Shown: positions 34,160 to 42,997 of the stretch, piece after piece | Numbering within the stretch: position 1 is the first letter of the stretch | Layout of the letters: each line of letters opens with the position of its first letter | Source of the DNA: Candidatus Odyssella sp. | Lineage (GTDB): Bacteria; Pseudomonadota; Alphaproteobacteria; Paracaedibacterales; Paracaedibacteraceae | NCBI GenBank assembly: GCA_020718185.1 | Contig: DYSP01000005.1 | Location: 1-64,000 of the forward strand | Length of the DNA stretch: 64,000 bases | Direction of reading: 5' to 3' | Notes under the pieces: model-generated | What the model was told of the DNA's origin: nothing | What the model saw: only the letters and a program-made list of their open reading frames with translations | Database searches by the model: none | Translations under genes and position numbers: made by a program

Positions 34160-34166
34160 TAAATTA

Positions 34167-34359
34167 ACGTGAGTTCGACGTAAGAAGTCATGAAAGATCA
34201 GAAAATCCGCGTCATCGCGAACGAAACAAAGTGCAGTACGGCAATCCAGACTGTTAATACATGGATCACCACGTCTCCTTCGCTAAAGCTTCGGAGCCTC
34301 GTGATGACGGATTTCTTCGTTTTTATACATTTTCTGCAATTCTTATATCGAACTCAGGT
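34167..34359. mobile_element. 193-bp inverted-repeat element, copy 3 (uninterrupted)
   Basis: The complete reference copy. Its ends are imperfect inverted repeats (left ACGTGAGTTCGACGTAAG, right reversed ACCTGAGTTCGATATAAG), with TAAATTA on both sides. The interior resembles, from memory, the CGTCATTGCGA...GCAATCCAG palindromic repeats scattered in several alphaproteobacteria. It has no gene; the short open frame inside it (about 63 codons) has no plausible start context. It lies immediately after the stop of the TPR gene. Confidence 0.85.
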
Positions 34360-34499
34360 TAAATTAAAGCACTTTTCTTGATGGCAGCCTGAACGCTGTT
34401 TGAATTAGATACTGTAAAAACTCTTATTACGGTAACCATTTATTTACATTTTAACTCTATCTTAGGAAGACGTGAGGCCATAACAAGAAAGGAATAAAA

Positions 34500-34612
34500 A
34501 TGAAACACAAGACGTAACGACTGAAAAAGCTCCTTCAACCAAAAGTGTTCTGGCAACTCTATTTATGTTAGTTCTTGTATTTACGTTCATCGCTTATTTT
34601 CAACCACAATAA
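34500..34612 (+). pseudogene. Possible broken micro-gene for a single-helix membrane peptide
   Basis: An ATG at 34500 with a strong upstream AAGAAAGGA reads only five codons to a stop. Shifting frame within its first three codons opens a frame of about 36 residues (TQDVTTEKAPSTKS followed by a membrane helix VLATLFMLVLVFTFIAYF) ending at TAA 34610-34612. The size and layout are like tiny respiratory-oxidase accessory subunits, but I cannot assign it. The rest of the 265-bp stretch between the repeat element and rodZ shows nothing else. Confidence 0.35.
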
Positions 34613-34626
34613 GCATGAAATCACTC

Positions 34627-35658
34627 TCAATCGGATGTTTGTTCTTTCAAAACACGCCGAGGCTTTTCTTTAAGATTATCTGAAGAATTAGAATCATCTG
34701 CCTTAAAAAAGTCACTCAGCCCCAGCTTTGTAAGATGGATTCCGCGTATAACACGTCCCTCTTCCCCAAGAGGGTTTATTTCTTGACCATTATAGACAAT
34801 TTTTAAACCGCCCGCATTTCCCGTGTTTAATATATATTCGCCTTGCTTTGGCACGTCATAAGAATCGCCTGCATGCATTAATCGCACATAGATTGTTTTT
34901 TCTGATGAATCTAACACCTGTACCCAGCTATCTTTAATAGCTTTAATGGTAACAAGAGCATCATTAGCTGGCACCATCATTGGTTTTTCATAAGAAAGTG
35001 CTGCTTGCTTATCAGACTTTAAGGAATTTGACGGGGATGTTCTACTCGCATCAAGAATAGGTTCATTAACCACTTCATCGACAAGTGTTGGCTGAAGCGT
35101 TATCGCAGCATCCTCTTCATCTACTGGTAAATCTTGCGAAATTGTTTCTGAAAATTGTTCATCTTGTAGGAATTCTGGTACTTCTTGTTGAGAAGCAGAA
35201 AAAGAAATATTGGTTTCTTTTTGTTTTTTTTCGTTATGAGCCACATACGCAAAAAGACTAAAGGCAAAAGCACCTAAGATAGATAAATACAGGATTTTTC
35301 CATTGGGTTGACGCTGGTGTTCAGCTGGAATGATATATTTATTATTAATATTGTAATTAACGCACGTGTCTTGTGATGCACCTAAACGTCGCAAAAGCTC
35401 AAAGGGATCTAGATTTAAAAAAGTTGCGTAGGTTTTAATAAACCCCACTTTATAAATTTCACCAGGAAGACTATCAAGATCTCCATCTTCAATAGCTTTG
35501 ATATATAACTGCCTGATCCTCGTCTCAATCGCCACCTGCGGAATAGATAAATGCTTTTCTTCTCGTGCCGCTCTTAAAAGCTGGCCAACAGAACGAATAA
35601 CATCATCTTCACACTCAATTTGAGAATGTATTTCACGTGCCTGATTTTCTGGCCCCAT
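34627..35658 (-). CDS. RodZ-like helix-turn-helix membrane protein
   Basis: A 343-residue protein (ATG at 35658 with GGGGA upstream). It has a cytoplasmic HTH domain (about residues 20-95: LRAAREEKHLSIPQVAIETRI, YKVGFIKTYATFLNLDP), one membrane helix (about 122-140), an acidic linker, and a C-terminal DUF4115 domain (VTIKAIKDSWVQVLD, LNTGNAGGLKIVYNG). This matches RodZ, which links MreB to the wall elongation machinery. In relatives it often precedes ispG, which is not present here. Confidence 0.82.
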   Translation of the reverse strand: MGPENQAREIHSQIECEDDVIRSVGQLLRAAREEKHLSIPQVAIETRIRQLYIKAIEDGDLDSLPGEIYKVGFIKTYATFLNLDPFELLRRLGASQDTCVNYNINNKYIIPAEHQRQPNGKILYLSILGAFAFSLFAYVAHNEKKQKETNISFSASQQEVPEFLQDEQFSETISQDLPVDEEDAAITLQPTLVDEVVNEPILDASRTSPSNSLKSDKQAALSYEKPMMVPANDALVTIKAIKDSWVQVLDSSEKTIYVRLMHAGDSYDVPKQGEYILNTGNAGGLKIVYNGQEINPLGEEGRVIRGIHLTKLGLSDFFKADDSNSSDNLKEKPRRVLKEQTSD

Positions 35659-35826
35659 ACAAATCCCCAACACTCATATTAAAGCCTCATAATAATTAAG
35701 TTAAAACAGGATTTTACAGACAATTCAATCAAAATAATTTAACGCAAACATCAAATAGATTAATTTTTAGAAAAAACCAATAAAAACCCAGGTGTTACTT
35801 AATAATTCTCTTTAATTTAAAAAGCC

Positions 35827-35855
35827 AATAACCATTGTTAACATGAGAGGTTATT
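35827..35855 (-). terminator. Weak terminator overlapping the nfeD stop
   Basis: A 7-bp stem (AATAACC/GGTTATT, 35827-35833 and 35849-35855) is followed on the minus strand by GGCTTTTTAAATT. It overlaps the nfeD stop codon. Confidence 0.35.
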
Positions 35856-36312
35856 ACTTCAATATATGCAACGGTTCCACGATCAAAATGACGCCGTCCA
35901 CCTTAATAACGACAACGGTTTCACCAATTGCCATGTCTGGGCCATGAACTATCCATTTAGAATCACCAATTTGCACTTGTGCTTTTCCTTGATGAATGGG
36001 CTGATCCAAAATAATTCGAAGCCCAATAAGTTGCGCTTGGCGTTGGTTTAATGAATTTTCTTTCATCTGCAACCACGCACACGGTAAAAATTTTCTGCTA
36101 ATTACCACTAAAACAATTGATAGAATAGCAAAAAGAACAGCTTGTAATATTGAGGAAAGAGGAAAAACAAAAGATACGCCAGCAACAAGCAGCGCAGCTG
36201 CCCCAATCCATAAAAAATACGCCCCTGAAAATAAAAGCTCTACCCCAAACAAAACTAATCCCAGAATTAACCAGTGCCAGCATTCAAGAGGCCACGAAAA
36301 GATCATTTCCAT
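35854..36312 (-). CDS. NfeD-family membrane protein
   Basis: A 152-residue protein with three or four membrane helices in the first 75 residues and a C-terminal NfeD OB-fold domain (about 85-150: LIGLRIILDQPIHQGKAQVQIGDSKWIVHGP). NfeD1b-type proteins pair with SPFH-domain proteins; here the slipin gene ends 3 bp upstream, giving the expected two-gene operon. Confidence 0.87.
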   Translation of the reverse strand: MEMIFSWPLECWHWLILGLVLFGVELLFSGAYFLWIGAAALLVAGVSFVFPLSSILQAVLFAILSIVLVVISRKFLPCAWLQMKENSLNQRQAQLIGLRIILDQPIHQGKAQVQIGDSKWIVHGPDMAIGETVVVIKVDGVILIVEPLHILK

Positions 36313-36315
36313 ATT

Positions 36316-37287
36316 TTACGTTCTTTTCTTTGGTTGCTGATCAACAACAGGCTGAAACGCTTCTTTTGTTAACTCAGCAATTCCTGCAATCGTACTTACA
36401 ACACTTGTGATTTCCATTGGCATCAAAACAAGTTTTTGATTAGAAGACTCTGCCATTGCTTTTAAAGCCTCAACGTACTTTTGAGCCACGAAATAATTAA
36501 TCGCCTGAGTTGACCCTTGAGCAATGGCTTGTGATACAACCATTGTTGCCTGTGCTTCCGCCGCAGCTAATCGTTCGCGTGCTTCCGCATCACGTTCGGC
36601 TGATTCCTTTCGTGCTTCTGCCTCTAAAATCATTGATTGCTTAACACCTTCGGCCTTGAGGATTTTTGATTGCCTATCCCCTTCTGCTGCCAAAATAGCG
36701 GCTTGTCGTTCCCCTTCTGCTTCAAGAATTAAAGCACGCTTATCGCGCTCTGCCTTCATCTGACGCCCCATTGAATCAACAAGATCACGTGGAGGGCGAA
36801 TGTCTTTAATTTCAATACGTGTGACTTTTGTCCCCCATGGACTAGTGGCTTCATCAACTACGCTTAACAACCGTGCATTAATCACTTCACGATGCGACAA
36901 CAATTCATCTAAATCCATCGACCCCATGACGGTGCGAATATTCGTCATCGTTAAATTTAAAACCCCTTGTTCTAAACTGGAAATTTCATAGGCTGATTTA
37001 GCCGTATTTAACACCTGATAAAACACAATTCCATCAACTGTCACGGCTGCATTGTCTTTGGTAATCACATCTTGTGAGGGTACTTGCATCACATTTTCCA
37101 TCACATTAACTCTAACCCCAATGCGATCAATAAACGGCATAATAATGTGGAATCCAGGTGAAAGAGTATGCGTATAACGACCAAACCGTTCAACCGTATG
37201 TTCGTACCCTTGAGGAACAGTTTTAATGGTTGAATAAACAGTAAATACAATGAGCAATACGAGAAGAGTTAAAGTAATTTCAGTCAT
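36316..37287 (-). CDS. SPFH/Band 7 protein (slipin/QmcA type)
   Basis: A 323-residue protein with one N-terminal membrane helix, an SPFH domain (about 22-190: TVPQGYEHTVERFGRYTHTLSPGFH) and a long Ala/Glu-rich coiled coil with repeated ILEAEGERQAAIL-like units (about 190-250), then a short conserved tail. It forms oligomeric membrane microdomain scaffolds and partners with NfeD. Transcribed divergently from argS. Confidence 0.9.
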   Translation of the reverse strand: MTEITLTLLVLLIVFTVYSTIKTVPQGYEHTVERFGRYTHTLSPGFHIIMPFIDRIGVRVNVMENVMQVPSQDVITKDNAAVTVDGIVFYQVLNTAKSAYEISSLEQGVLNLTMTNIRTVMGSMDLDELLSHREVINARLLSVVDEATSPWGTKVTRIEIKDIRPPRDLVDSMGRQMKAERDKRALILEAEGERQAAILAAEGDRQSKILKAEGVKQSMILEAEARKESAERDAEARERLAAAEAQATMVVSQAIAQGSTQAINYFVAQKYVEALKAMAESSNQKLVLMPMEITSVVSTIAGIAELTKEAFQPVVDQQPKKRT

Positions 37288-37393
37288 AACAAAGCCTTTA
37301 CATTATAAAAAATATTTACTTTGATGCACGTAAAGTGATTTAATCAATTATAATGATAAAACATAAATATTAAAATAACTTAAAAATACACTC

Positions 37394-39139
37394 ATGAACT
37401 TATTTACTGTCTTCCATGAAAAAATCCTTCAAACGCTTAAATCGCTCCAAGAAACCGGAGCGCTGCCCAAGGATCTTTCTTTACAAAAAGTGACTATAGA
37501 ATCACCGAAAGATCCTCGCTTTGGCGATTTTTCAACCAATGCCGCAATGGTGCTTGCAAGTCCAGCTGGCCAAAAACCTCGTGATCTTGCGAATCTTATT
37601 ATGGGTTGCTTGACGGAACTTCCCGAGGTCACTGAAGTATCTATAGCTGGACCTGGGTTTATTAATTTCAGCATTAACCCCGACCTTTGGCGCCAACAAA
37701 TTAGCCTTATCCTCAAGCAAGGCTGCGATTATGGAAACAGCGATTTAGGCCATGGAATGCCTATCAACATCGAATATGTTTCTGCAAATCCAACTGGCCC
37801 CATGCATGCGGGTCATGGACGAAATGCGGTATTTGGCGATGCGATTGCTGCTCTTCTTCAAAAAACAGGTTACCAAGTTACCCGCGAATACTATATTAAT
37901 GATGCTGGCAATCAAACAGAAATCCTCGCTCGATCTGCCTACTTGCGGTACCTTCAAGCCTTGGGTCACCCAGTGACCGAAACGCGTTTTGAAGGACTTT
38001 ATCCGAGTGATTATTTGGTTCAAACTGGGGTTGATCTGGCCACACAATTTGGCGATCGTTTTGTAGACGCAGAAGAAAGTGTGTGGATGGAATCAATCCG
38101 ACGTTTCACTTTAGATGCCATGATGCAGATGATTCGCAGTGATTTAGCAAAAATTGGCATTATTATGGATGTGTATACATCTGAAGAAGCAATTGTGGCG
38201 GGCGGTGCTATTGAAGAAGCACTTGAGACACTAAAAGCCAAAGGTGATATTTATGAGGGCATCCTTGAAAAACCGAAAGGGCACGATGTTGATGATTGGG
38301 AACCAAGACCCCAAACCCTTTTCCGCGCCACTACTTACGGTGATGACGTTGATCGCCCTTTAAAAAAATCAAATGATAGCTGGACTTATTTTGCCAGTGA
38401 CATTGCTTATCATTACGATAAATTTAAACGTGGCTTTAAAATATTAATTGATGTGCTAGGCGCCGATCACGGTGGATATATTAAACGTATCCAGGCTGCA
38501 ACCGGTGCTATCACCGCAGGTGAAGCAACCGTTGAAGTCAAAGTATGTCAGCTTGTTAATTTTCTTGAAAATGGTTTGCCAGTTAAAATGTCAAAACGCG
38601 CCGGCACATTTATTAAATTAAGTGACGTTGTTGATAAAGTAGGCAAAGACGTCACCCGTTTTATTATGTTAACAAGACGACAAGACATGATGATTGACTT
38701 TGACTTCATAAAAGTTTTAGAACAGTCAAAAGATAACCCTGTTTTTTATGTACAGTATGCGCATGCAAGGGCTCATTCTGTTTTGCGACATGGGCAAAAC
38801 TTATTTGGTAATTTGGGTAATTTTGAAAACATTAATATTGATTTGCTCAATGATGAAAATGAATTAGCCGTAATGAAATTATTAGCACAATGGCCACGTC
38901 AAATTGAAGCCGCAGCATTGAACCGCGAGCCCCATCGCATTACGAATTACCTTTACGATGTGGCTGCCGCCTTTCATGGTTTGTGGAACAAAGGAAAAGA
39001 CAATGTGGACTTGCGCTTTATTGACCAAGAAAAACCAGATCTAACCATGGCTCGCTTTGCTCTTGTAAAGGCAGTTGCGATTGTCATTGCAAGTGGGTTA
39101 AATTTATTTAGTATTACGCCTTTAGAGGAGATGCGCTAA
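37394..39139 (+). CDS. argS: Arginyl-tRNA synthetase
   Basis: A class I synthetase of 581 residues: N-terminal additional domain (DPRFGDFSTNAAM), the HIGH-type motif in ANPTGPMHAGHGR, the KMSK-type motif KMSKRAG, and a C-terminal anticodon-binding domain (about 465-581). The last base of its stop is shared with the ATG of the SPOR gene (TAATG). Confidence 0.96.
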   Translation: MNLFTVFHEKILQTLKSLQETGALPKDLSLQKVTIESPKDPRFGDFSTNAAMVLASPAGQKPRDLANLIMGCLTELPEVTEVSIAGPGFINFSINPDLWRQQISLILKQGCDYGNSDLGHGMPINIEYVSANPTGPMHAGHGRNAVFGDAIAALLQKTGYQVTREYYINDAGNQTEILARSAYLRYLQALGHPVTETRFEGLYPSDYLVQTGVDLATQFGDRFVDAEESVWMESIRRFTLDAMMQMIRSDLAKIGIIMDVYTSEEAIVAGGAIEEALETLKAKGDIYEGILEKPKGHDVDDWEPRPQTLFRATTYGDDVDRPLKKSNDSWTYFASDIAYHYDKFKRGFKILIDVLGADHGGYIKRIQAATGAITAGEATVEVKVCQLVNFLENGLPVKMSKRAGTFIKLSDVVDKVGKDVTRFIMLTRRQDMMIDFDFIKVLEQSKDNPVFYVQYAHARAHSVLRHGQNLFGNLGNFENINIDLLNDENELAVMKLLAQWPRQIEAAALNREPHRITNYLYDVAAAFHGLWNKGKDNVDLRFIDQEKPDLTMARFALVKAVAIVIASGLNLFSITPLEEMR

Positions 39140-40503
39140 TGGGACCATTCAGTCAACGTTCGCCTGAACGATCAGATCAAGATATGCGAAATCGACTTGA
39201 GCGTGATTTCCCATTAAAGGCGGCATATGATGACGAATTTCCCTCATCAAACAATCGTCATCCTGAGGAACATCTCTCTCAACCTTTACCTTCACGGGAA
39301 GAACGCGACATTCGTAATCTTGGCTTTTTTAAAGAACAAGAACGTCAATTCACGCAAACAGAAGATGAAGAAGAATGGCAAGAACGCCAATCTCCTATAA
39401 ACTTTGTCTTAATAAGCGGTATTTTTATTATTCTTTGCGTCATTGGCTGGTTTGGCTATCGTTGGGCCAGTCAAATGCAAGGTGGCGAACCACCGGTTAT
39501 TTCAGCTGAAATGACACCCGTAAAAATACGTCCCGAAAACCCCGGTGGCATGGTTATTCCGCATCAAGATAAGCTTGTATATGGTCGTATTTCTCCAGAT
39601 CAAAACCAACCAGTAGAACATCTATTACCTGCACCCGAACAGCTTATGACTCCACCTTCCCCACAACAACCACAACCTCAAACATTTGTGGATGCTAACG
39701 GGCAAGTTTTTTATGCTTATCCTGTCCCAGCTCAACAAGCTGTCCACCCTCAACAACAATATCAAGAGCAACCACCACAATTGGTTGATCCAAATGGTGG
39801 CTATGCACAACCGCAGAATTATTATGATCCTGCAGGAGCTAATACTTATCAACAACCTCATCCCCAACAAATGATGCCTGTACAACAGGGTCAACCCGCT
39901 CTCGCACAACAACCAGCTGGATATCAACCCCAAACACAACCTATGTATGCACCAGCACAAGGGCAAACACAGCCTCAAGCAATGCAGCCACTACCGATAC
40001 CTTCACAAGGAATGATGTCTGCAACTCTTCCACCAAGAACACAAATGGCTCAACCTGTACAACTACAACCTGCACCGCTTGCCACACCGATGGAAAATGT
40101 AGCCCCCACAGCTTTACCACTCGAATCTAACAAAGATATGTTAGATCAATTAATTGAAAAAGAGCTTAGTCCAACAACCGCAGCTGCTGTTCATTCTGCA
40201 AAACCTGCAACTAGCCATCAAGGCCAAAAAACGAAGGTTGTGATTGGGCCTTATAAAATCCAAGTCGCAACCGTAGATAGTAAAGAAAATGCGATAAAAG
40301 AAGTCAAAAGAATCCGCAATATTGATACACGCCTGTTCAGTGACAAAAAGATTTTTGCTCAAGAAATAAACTCCATGGGAACAAAAAAACCATCTTACCG
40401 CGTTATTATTGATGGGTTTCCAACACCGAATGCCGCCGCACAATTCAGCAATAAACTTAAGATTCATAAAGTTAAAGGCATTGTGTTACATCAACCAAAC
40501 TAA
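39139..40503 (+). CDS. SPOR-domain cell-division-type protein with a Pro/Gln-rich linker
   Basis: A 454-residue bitopic protein: acidic cytoplasmic region (1-90), one membrane helix (about 92-110), a long periplasmic Pro/Gln-rich low-complexity linker (about 150-320) and a C-terminal SPOR domain (about 372-450: GPYKIQVATVDSKENAIKEV). SPOR domains bind denuded glycan strands at the septum. The argS-SPOR-nagZ order is standard in alphaproteobacteria. Confidence 0.87.
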   Translation: MGPFSQRSPERSDQDMRNRLERDFPLKAAYDDEFPSSNNRHPEEHLSQPLPSREERDIRNLGFFKEQERQFTQTEDEEEWQERQSPINFVLISGIFIILCVIGWFGYRWASQMQGGEPPVISAEMTPVKIRPENPGGMVIPHQDKLVYGRISPDQNQPVEHLLPAPEQLMTPPSPQQPQPQTFVDANGQVFYAYPVPAQQAVHPQQQYQEQPPQLVDPNGGYAQPQNYYDPAGANTYQQPHPQQMMPVQQGQPALAQQPAGYQPQTQPMYAPAQGQTQPQAMQPLPIPSQGMMSATLPPRTQMAQPVQLQPAPLATPMENVAPTALPLESNKDMLDQLIEKELSPTTAAAVHSAKPATSHQGQKTKVVIGPYKIQVATVDSKENAIKEVKRIRNIDTRLFSDKKIFAQEINSMGTKKPSYRVIIDGFPTPNAAAQFSNKLKIHKVKGIVLHQPN

Positions 40504-40573
40504 TTGAGTTTATACTCATCATGATTCAAAAACAGGGAATTTTAGACATGAGATTTGAGGAAATTTTTGATTT

Positions 40574-40617
40574 TAAAATTTCCGGCGCTAGCTTGCGTCT
40601 AGCTACGAGAAATTTTA
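40574..40617. repeat. Nested palindrome upstream of nagZ
   Basis: An outer 9-bp inverted repeat (TAAAATTTC, 40574-40582, with GAAATTTTA, 40609-40617) encloses an inner 5-bp one (GCTAG, 40587-40591, with CTAGC, 40599-40603). It occupies the 176-bp gap between the SPOR gene and nagZ, which otherwise shows nothing. It may be a dispersed palindromic element or a terminator-like structure, though it has no T tail. Confidence 0.45.
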
Positions 40618-40679
40618 CGTCAAAAAAGCGCCAAAGATCATGGGATAAAAAATCTGTTTTTGGATTATGAGGAGTATAT

Positions 40680-41738
40680 ATGACGAGCGACTTATTATTA
40701 CCTAAATCTGTTATCTTTGGTTGTTCAGGAACATCCCTTACCACCGAAGAAATTGATTTATTCAAACGAAGTCAACCACTAGGATTTATTCTTTTTACAC
40801 GCAATTGTGAAAATCCAGTGCAAATTACATCTCTTATCCAACAGCTCAAAAGTTGTGTTGATCATCAATACGTCCCGATTTTGATTGATCAAGAGGGGGG
40901 GCGTGTGGCTCGCCTTGGTCTACCTCACTGGCGACAATACCCACCTGCTGCTGTCTTTGGTCGTATTGCTGATGATGACCTTGATCTTGCTAAATGGTGC
41001 GTCGAAACCAATGCATATCTTATGGGCATTGAACTTATTAATATGGGTATTAACGTTAATTGTGCGCCGATGCTTGATTTATTTATCGAAGGAATGAATC
41101 CGATTATTGGTGATCGCGCACTTCATGATTCTCCTGAAATTGTCACAGCACTGGGTTTGAGCGTTTTACGAGGCCTTGAAAAAGCAGGTGTGACAGGCGT
41201 GATAAAACACTTACCAGGACATGGACGCGCTCATGTTGATAGCCATCTTGAATTGCCAATCATCAAAGCATCTGAAGAAGACCTTATTGAATCTGATTTC
41301 CTTCCCTTTAAAGGGATTTGCAACCACATTGCTTATGAAAACCTTTCATACCCTTGGGGGATGACAGCACATATTATTTATGATTCAATTGATGCCAAGG
41401 CACCTGCCACTCAATCTTCAACCATTATTCAAAAAATTATTCGTGATGAAATTGGATTTAATGGGCTTCTTCTTAGTGATTGCCTCACAATGAAAGCCCT
41501 TACTGGTTCTTTCCAAGAACGCGCCCAAACAAGCATCGAAGCAGGAGGTGATGTTGTTTTACACTGCAGTGGCAACCTAGAAGAAATGATCGATGTCGCA
41601 ATCGGTTGCCCTCCTCTCTCTGCTGATGCCCTTGAACGTTTAAATGCTTCGGTTGCAAAAGTAACATCTCATACAGAAGAATCAGAAATTTCTCTGATGG
41701 AAAAATTAAGTTATCATCTTAAAGGGTATGGCGCATGA
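40680..41738 (+). CDS. nagZ: Beta-N-acetylhexosaminidase (GH3)
   Basis: Cleaves GlcNAc from anhydromuropeptides in the cytosolic peptidoglycan recycling path. The 352 residues show GFILFTRNC, the GH3 motif IKHLPGHGRAHVDSHLELP containing the catalytic His-loop, and LLLSDCLTMKAL with the nucleophile Asp. Normal length. Its stop overlaps the next gene start (ATGA). Confidence 0.93.
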   Translation: MTSDLLLPKSVIFGCSGTSLTTEEIDLFKRSQPLGFILFTRNCENPVQITSLIQQLKSCVDHQYVPILIDQEGGRVARLGLPHWRQYPPAAVFGRIADDDLDLAKWCVETNAYLMGIELINMGINVNCAPMLDLFIEGMNPIIGDRALHDSPEIVTALGLSVLRGLEKAGVTGVIKHLPGHGRAHVDSHLELPIIKASEEDLIESDFLPFKGICNHIAYENLSYPWGMTAHIIYDSIDAKAPATQSSTIIQKIIRDEIGFNGLLLSDCLTMKALTGSFQERAQTSIEAGGDVVLHCSGNLEEMIDVAIGCPPLSADALERLNASVAKVTSHTEESEISLMEKLSYHLKGYGA

Positions 41739-42397
41739 CCGATCATTACATCACCATTATCGCAAGCCTTCTCGCTTTGATTCTCAGCATTACATTTCAC
41801 GAGGCTGCTCACGGATATGTCGCAAGGTTTTTTGGTGATAGAACAGCAGAACAATACGGTCGCCTAACTTTAAATCCGATAGCGCATGCTGACTTGTTTG
41901 GCACCTTAATTTTGCCTGCCATGATGTTTTTTTCGGGGGCTCCCTTTTTATTCGGTTATGCCAAGCCTGTTCCCGTGAATGAAAATAATCTTCACCCTAA
42001 TCGATTGGGGAAATTTTGCGTTTCTTTTGCAGGAATCGCGATGAATATTTTTTTGGCGATTATTGCAGGCCTTCTCACTCACATCAATCCCACTGGTGAA
42101 ACCTTTGGAAATGATTTGTTAATCGCACTTATTCGAATTAATTTAATTTTAGCAGCATTCAACCTCATTCCCCTTTTACCGTTAGATGGAGGACGAATGG
42201 TAAATACTTTACTGCCCAGACGTCTTGCTTATGAGCATAGTAAGACAGAACCTTACGGCGTGCTTGTTTTATTAGGGCTGATTCTCGTACCGCTTTTTCT
42301 GGAAACATTTGGCATTTACTTCAATCCGCTGATGATGATTTTAACTCCCATCTATAATCTTCTTATGCAATTTGTGATGATCTTTATCATCTGGTAG
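41735..42397 (+). CDS. Site-2 protease family protein (M50, rhomboid-like minimal type)
   Basis: A 220-residue, multi-helix membrane metalloprotease without a PDZ domain. It has FHEAAHGYVARFFGD (zinc-binding HExxH) near residue 25 and FNLIPLLPLDGGRM (third ligand Asp) near residue 150. It is overlapped by nagZ (ATGA). In many relatives this gene is followed by scpA/scpB, which are missing here; tatA follows instead. Confidence 0.87.
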   Translation: MTDHYITIIASLLALILSITFHEAAHGYVARFFGDRTAEQYGRLTLNPIAHADLFGTLILPAMMFFSGAPFLFGYAKPVPVNENNLHPNRLGKFCVSFAGIAMNIFLAIIAGLLTHINPTGETFGNDLLIALIRINLILAAFNLIPLLPLDGGRMVNTLLPRRLAYEHSKTEPYGVLVLLGLILVPLFLETFGIYFNPLMMILTPIYNLLMQFVMIFIIW

Positions 42398-42554
42398 GTT
42401 ATTGTAAGCTTAGGAAATTTCGAGTATAAATTTGATTTTCATATAAAAAGTTACTAAATTATCGTAAGGTTACTTGCATACGTGTAAAATGTGCTTATGT
42501 AAAGATTCTAAGAGAACAGTGCATCATGACGTGTTTTGACTGGAGGGGAATATT

Positions 42555-42713
42555 ATGGGAATTAGCTTTGGACACCTGATTTTATTATTAGTGATCGTCT
42601 TGGTCATTTTTGGTGCAGGGAAAGTCCCTCAAGTTATGGGTGACCTTGCAAAAGGAATTAAAGCATTTAAAGATGGCATGAAAGATGCCGATAGTGATTC
42701 TTCTCAAAAATAA
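42555..42713 (+). CDS. tatA: Sec-independent translocase subunit TatA
   Basis: A 52-residue protein with GGAGGGG 8 bp upstream of its ATG. It has the TatA layout: a short membrane helix ([20 protein letters not shown] with the hinge FGAGKVP), an amphipathic helix ([17 protein letters not shown]) and a short polar tail. It forms the translocation pore of the twin-arginine system. First gene of tatABC. Confidence 0.95.
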   Translation: MGISFGHLILLLVIVLVIFGAGKVPQVMGDLAKGIKAFKDGMKDADSDSSQK

Positions 42714-42751
42714 AGGGAATCCGTCGCTTTTTTAACTTAAAGGAAATATTC

Positions 42752-42997
42752 ATGTTTGACTTTGCTTGGTCTCATATTTTGCTTTTATTACTTGTTGCTG
42801 TGATTTTTCTAGGCCCCAAAGAACTGCCTGTGGTCTTACGATATCTTGGTAAGATTTTTGCAAAATTTCGTCAGCATCGTGAAGAAATTCAAGAATATGT
42901 TGAATCCGCGATTGCCGTTTCTTCTGAGCCTCAAAAAACACCAACTGCAGAATTTCTTCATACAGAGAAGTCGACAGCTCATGACGCAAAACAATAA
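42752..42997 (+). CDS. tatB: Sec-independent translocase subunit TatB
   Basis: An 81-residue protein with the TatB N-terminal helix (MFDFAWSHILLLLLVAVIF), the hinge LGPKELP, then an amphipathic helix and polar tail. It is shorter than typical TatB (about 130-170 residues), with a reduced C-terminal tail. It lies 38 bp after tatA and overlaps tatC by 17 bp. Confidence 0.93.
   Translation: MFDFAWSHILLLLLVAVIFLGPKELPVVLRYLGKIFAKFRQHREEIQEYVESAIAVSSEPQKTPTAEFLHTEKSTAHDAKQ

Noticed and set aside
39600-40100. CAA/CCA-rich tract that looks like a tandem repeat or CRISPR-like region
   Set aside because: It is the Pro/Gln-rich linker of the SPOR protein; the unit is irregular and in frame, with no spacer structure.
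40526-40765. Minus-strand open frame of 79 codons across the nagZ start
   Set aside because: It overlaps the nagZ coding start and the palindrome, has no ribosome-binding site and resembles nothing.
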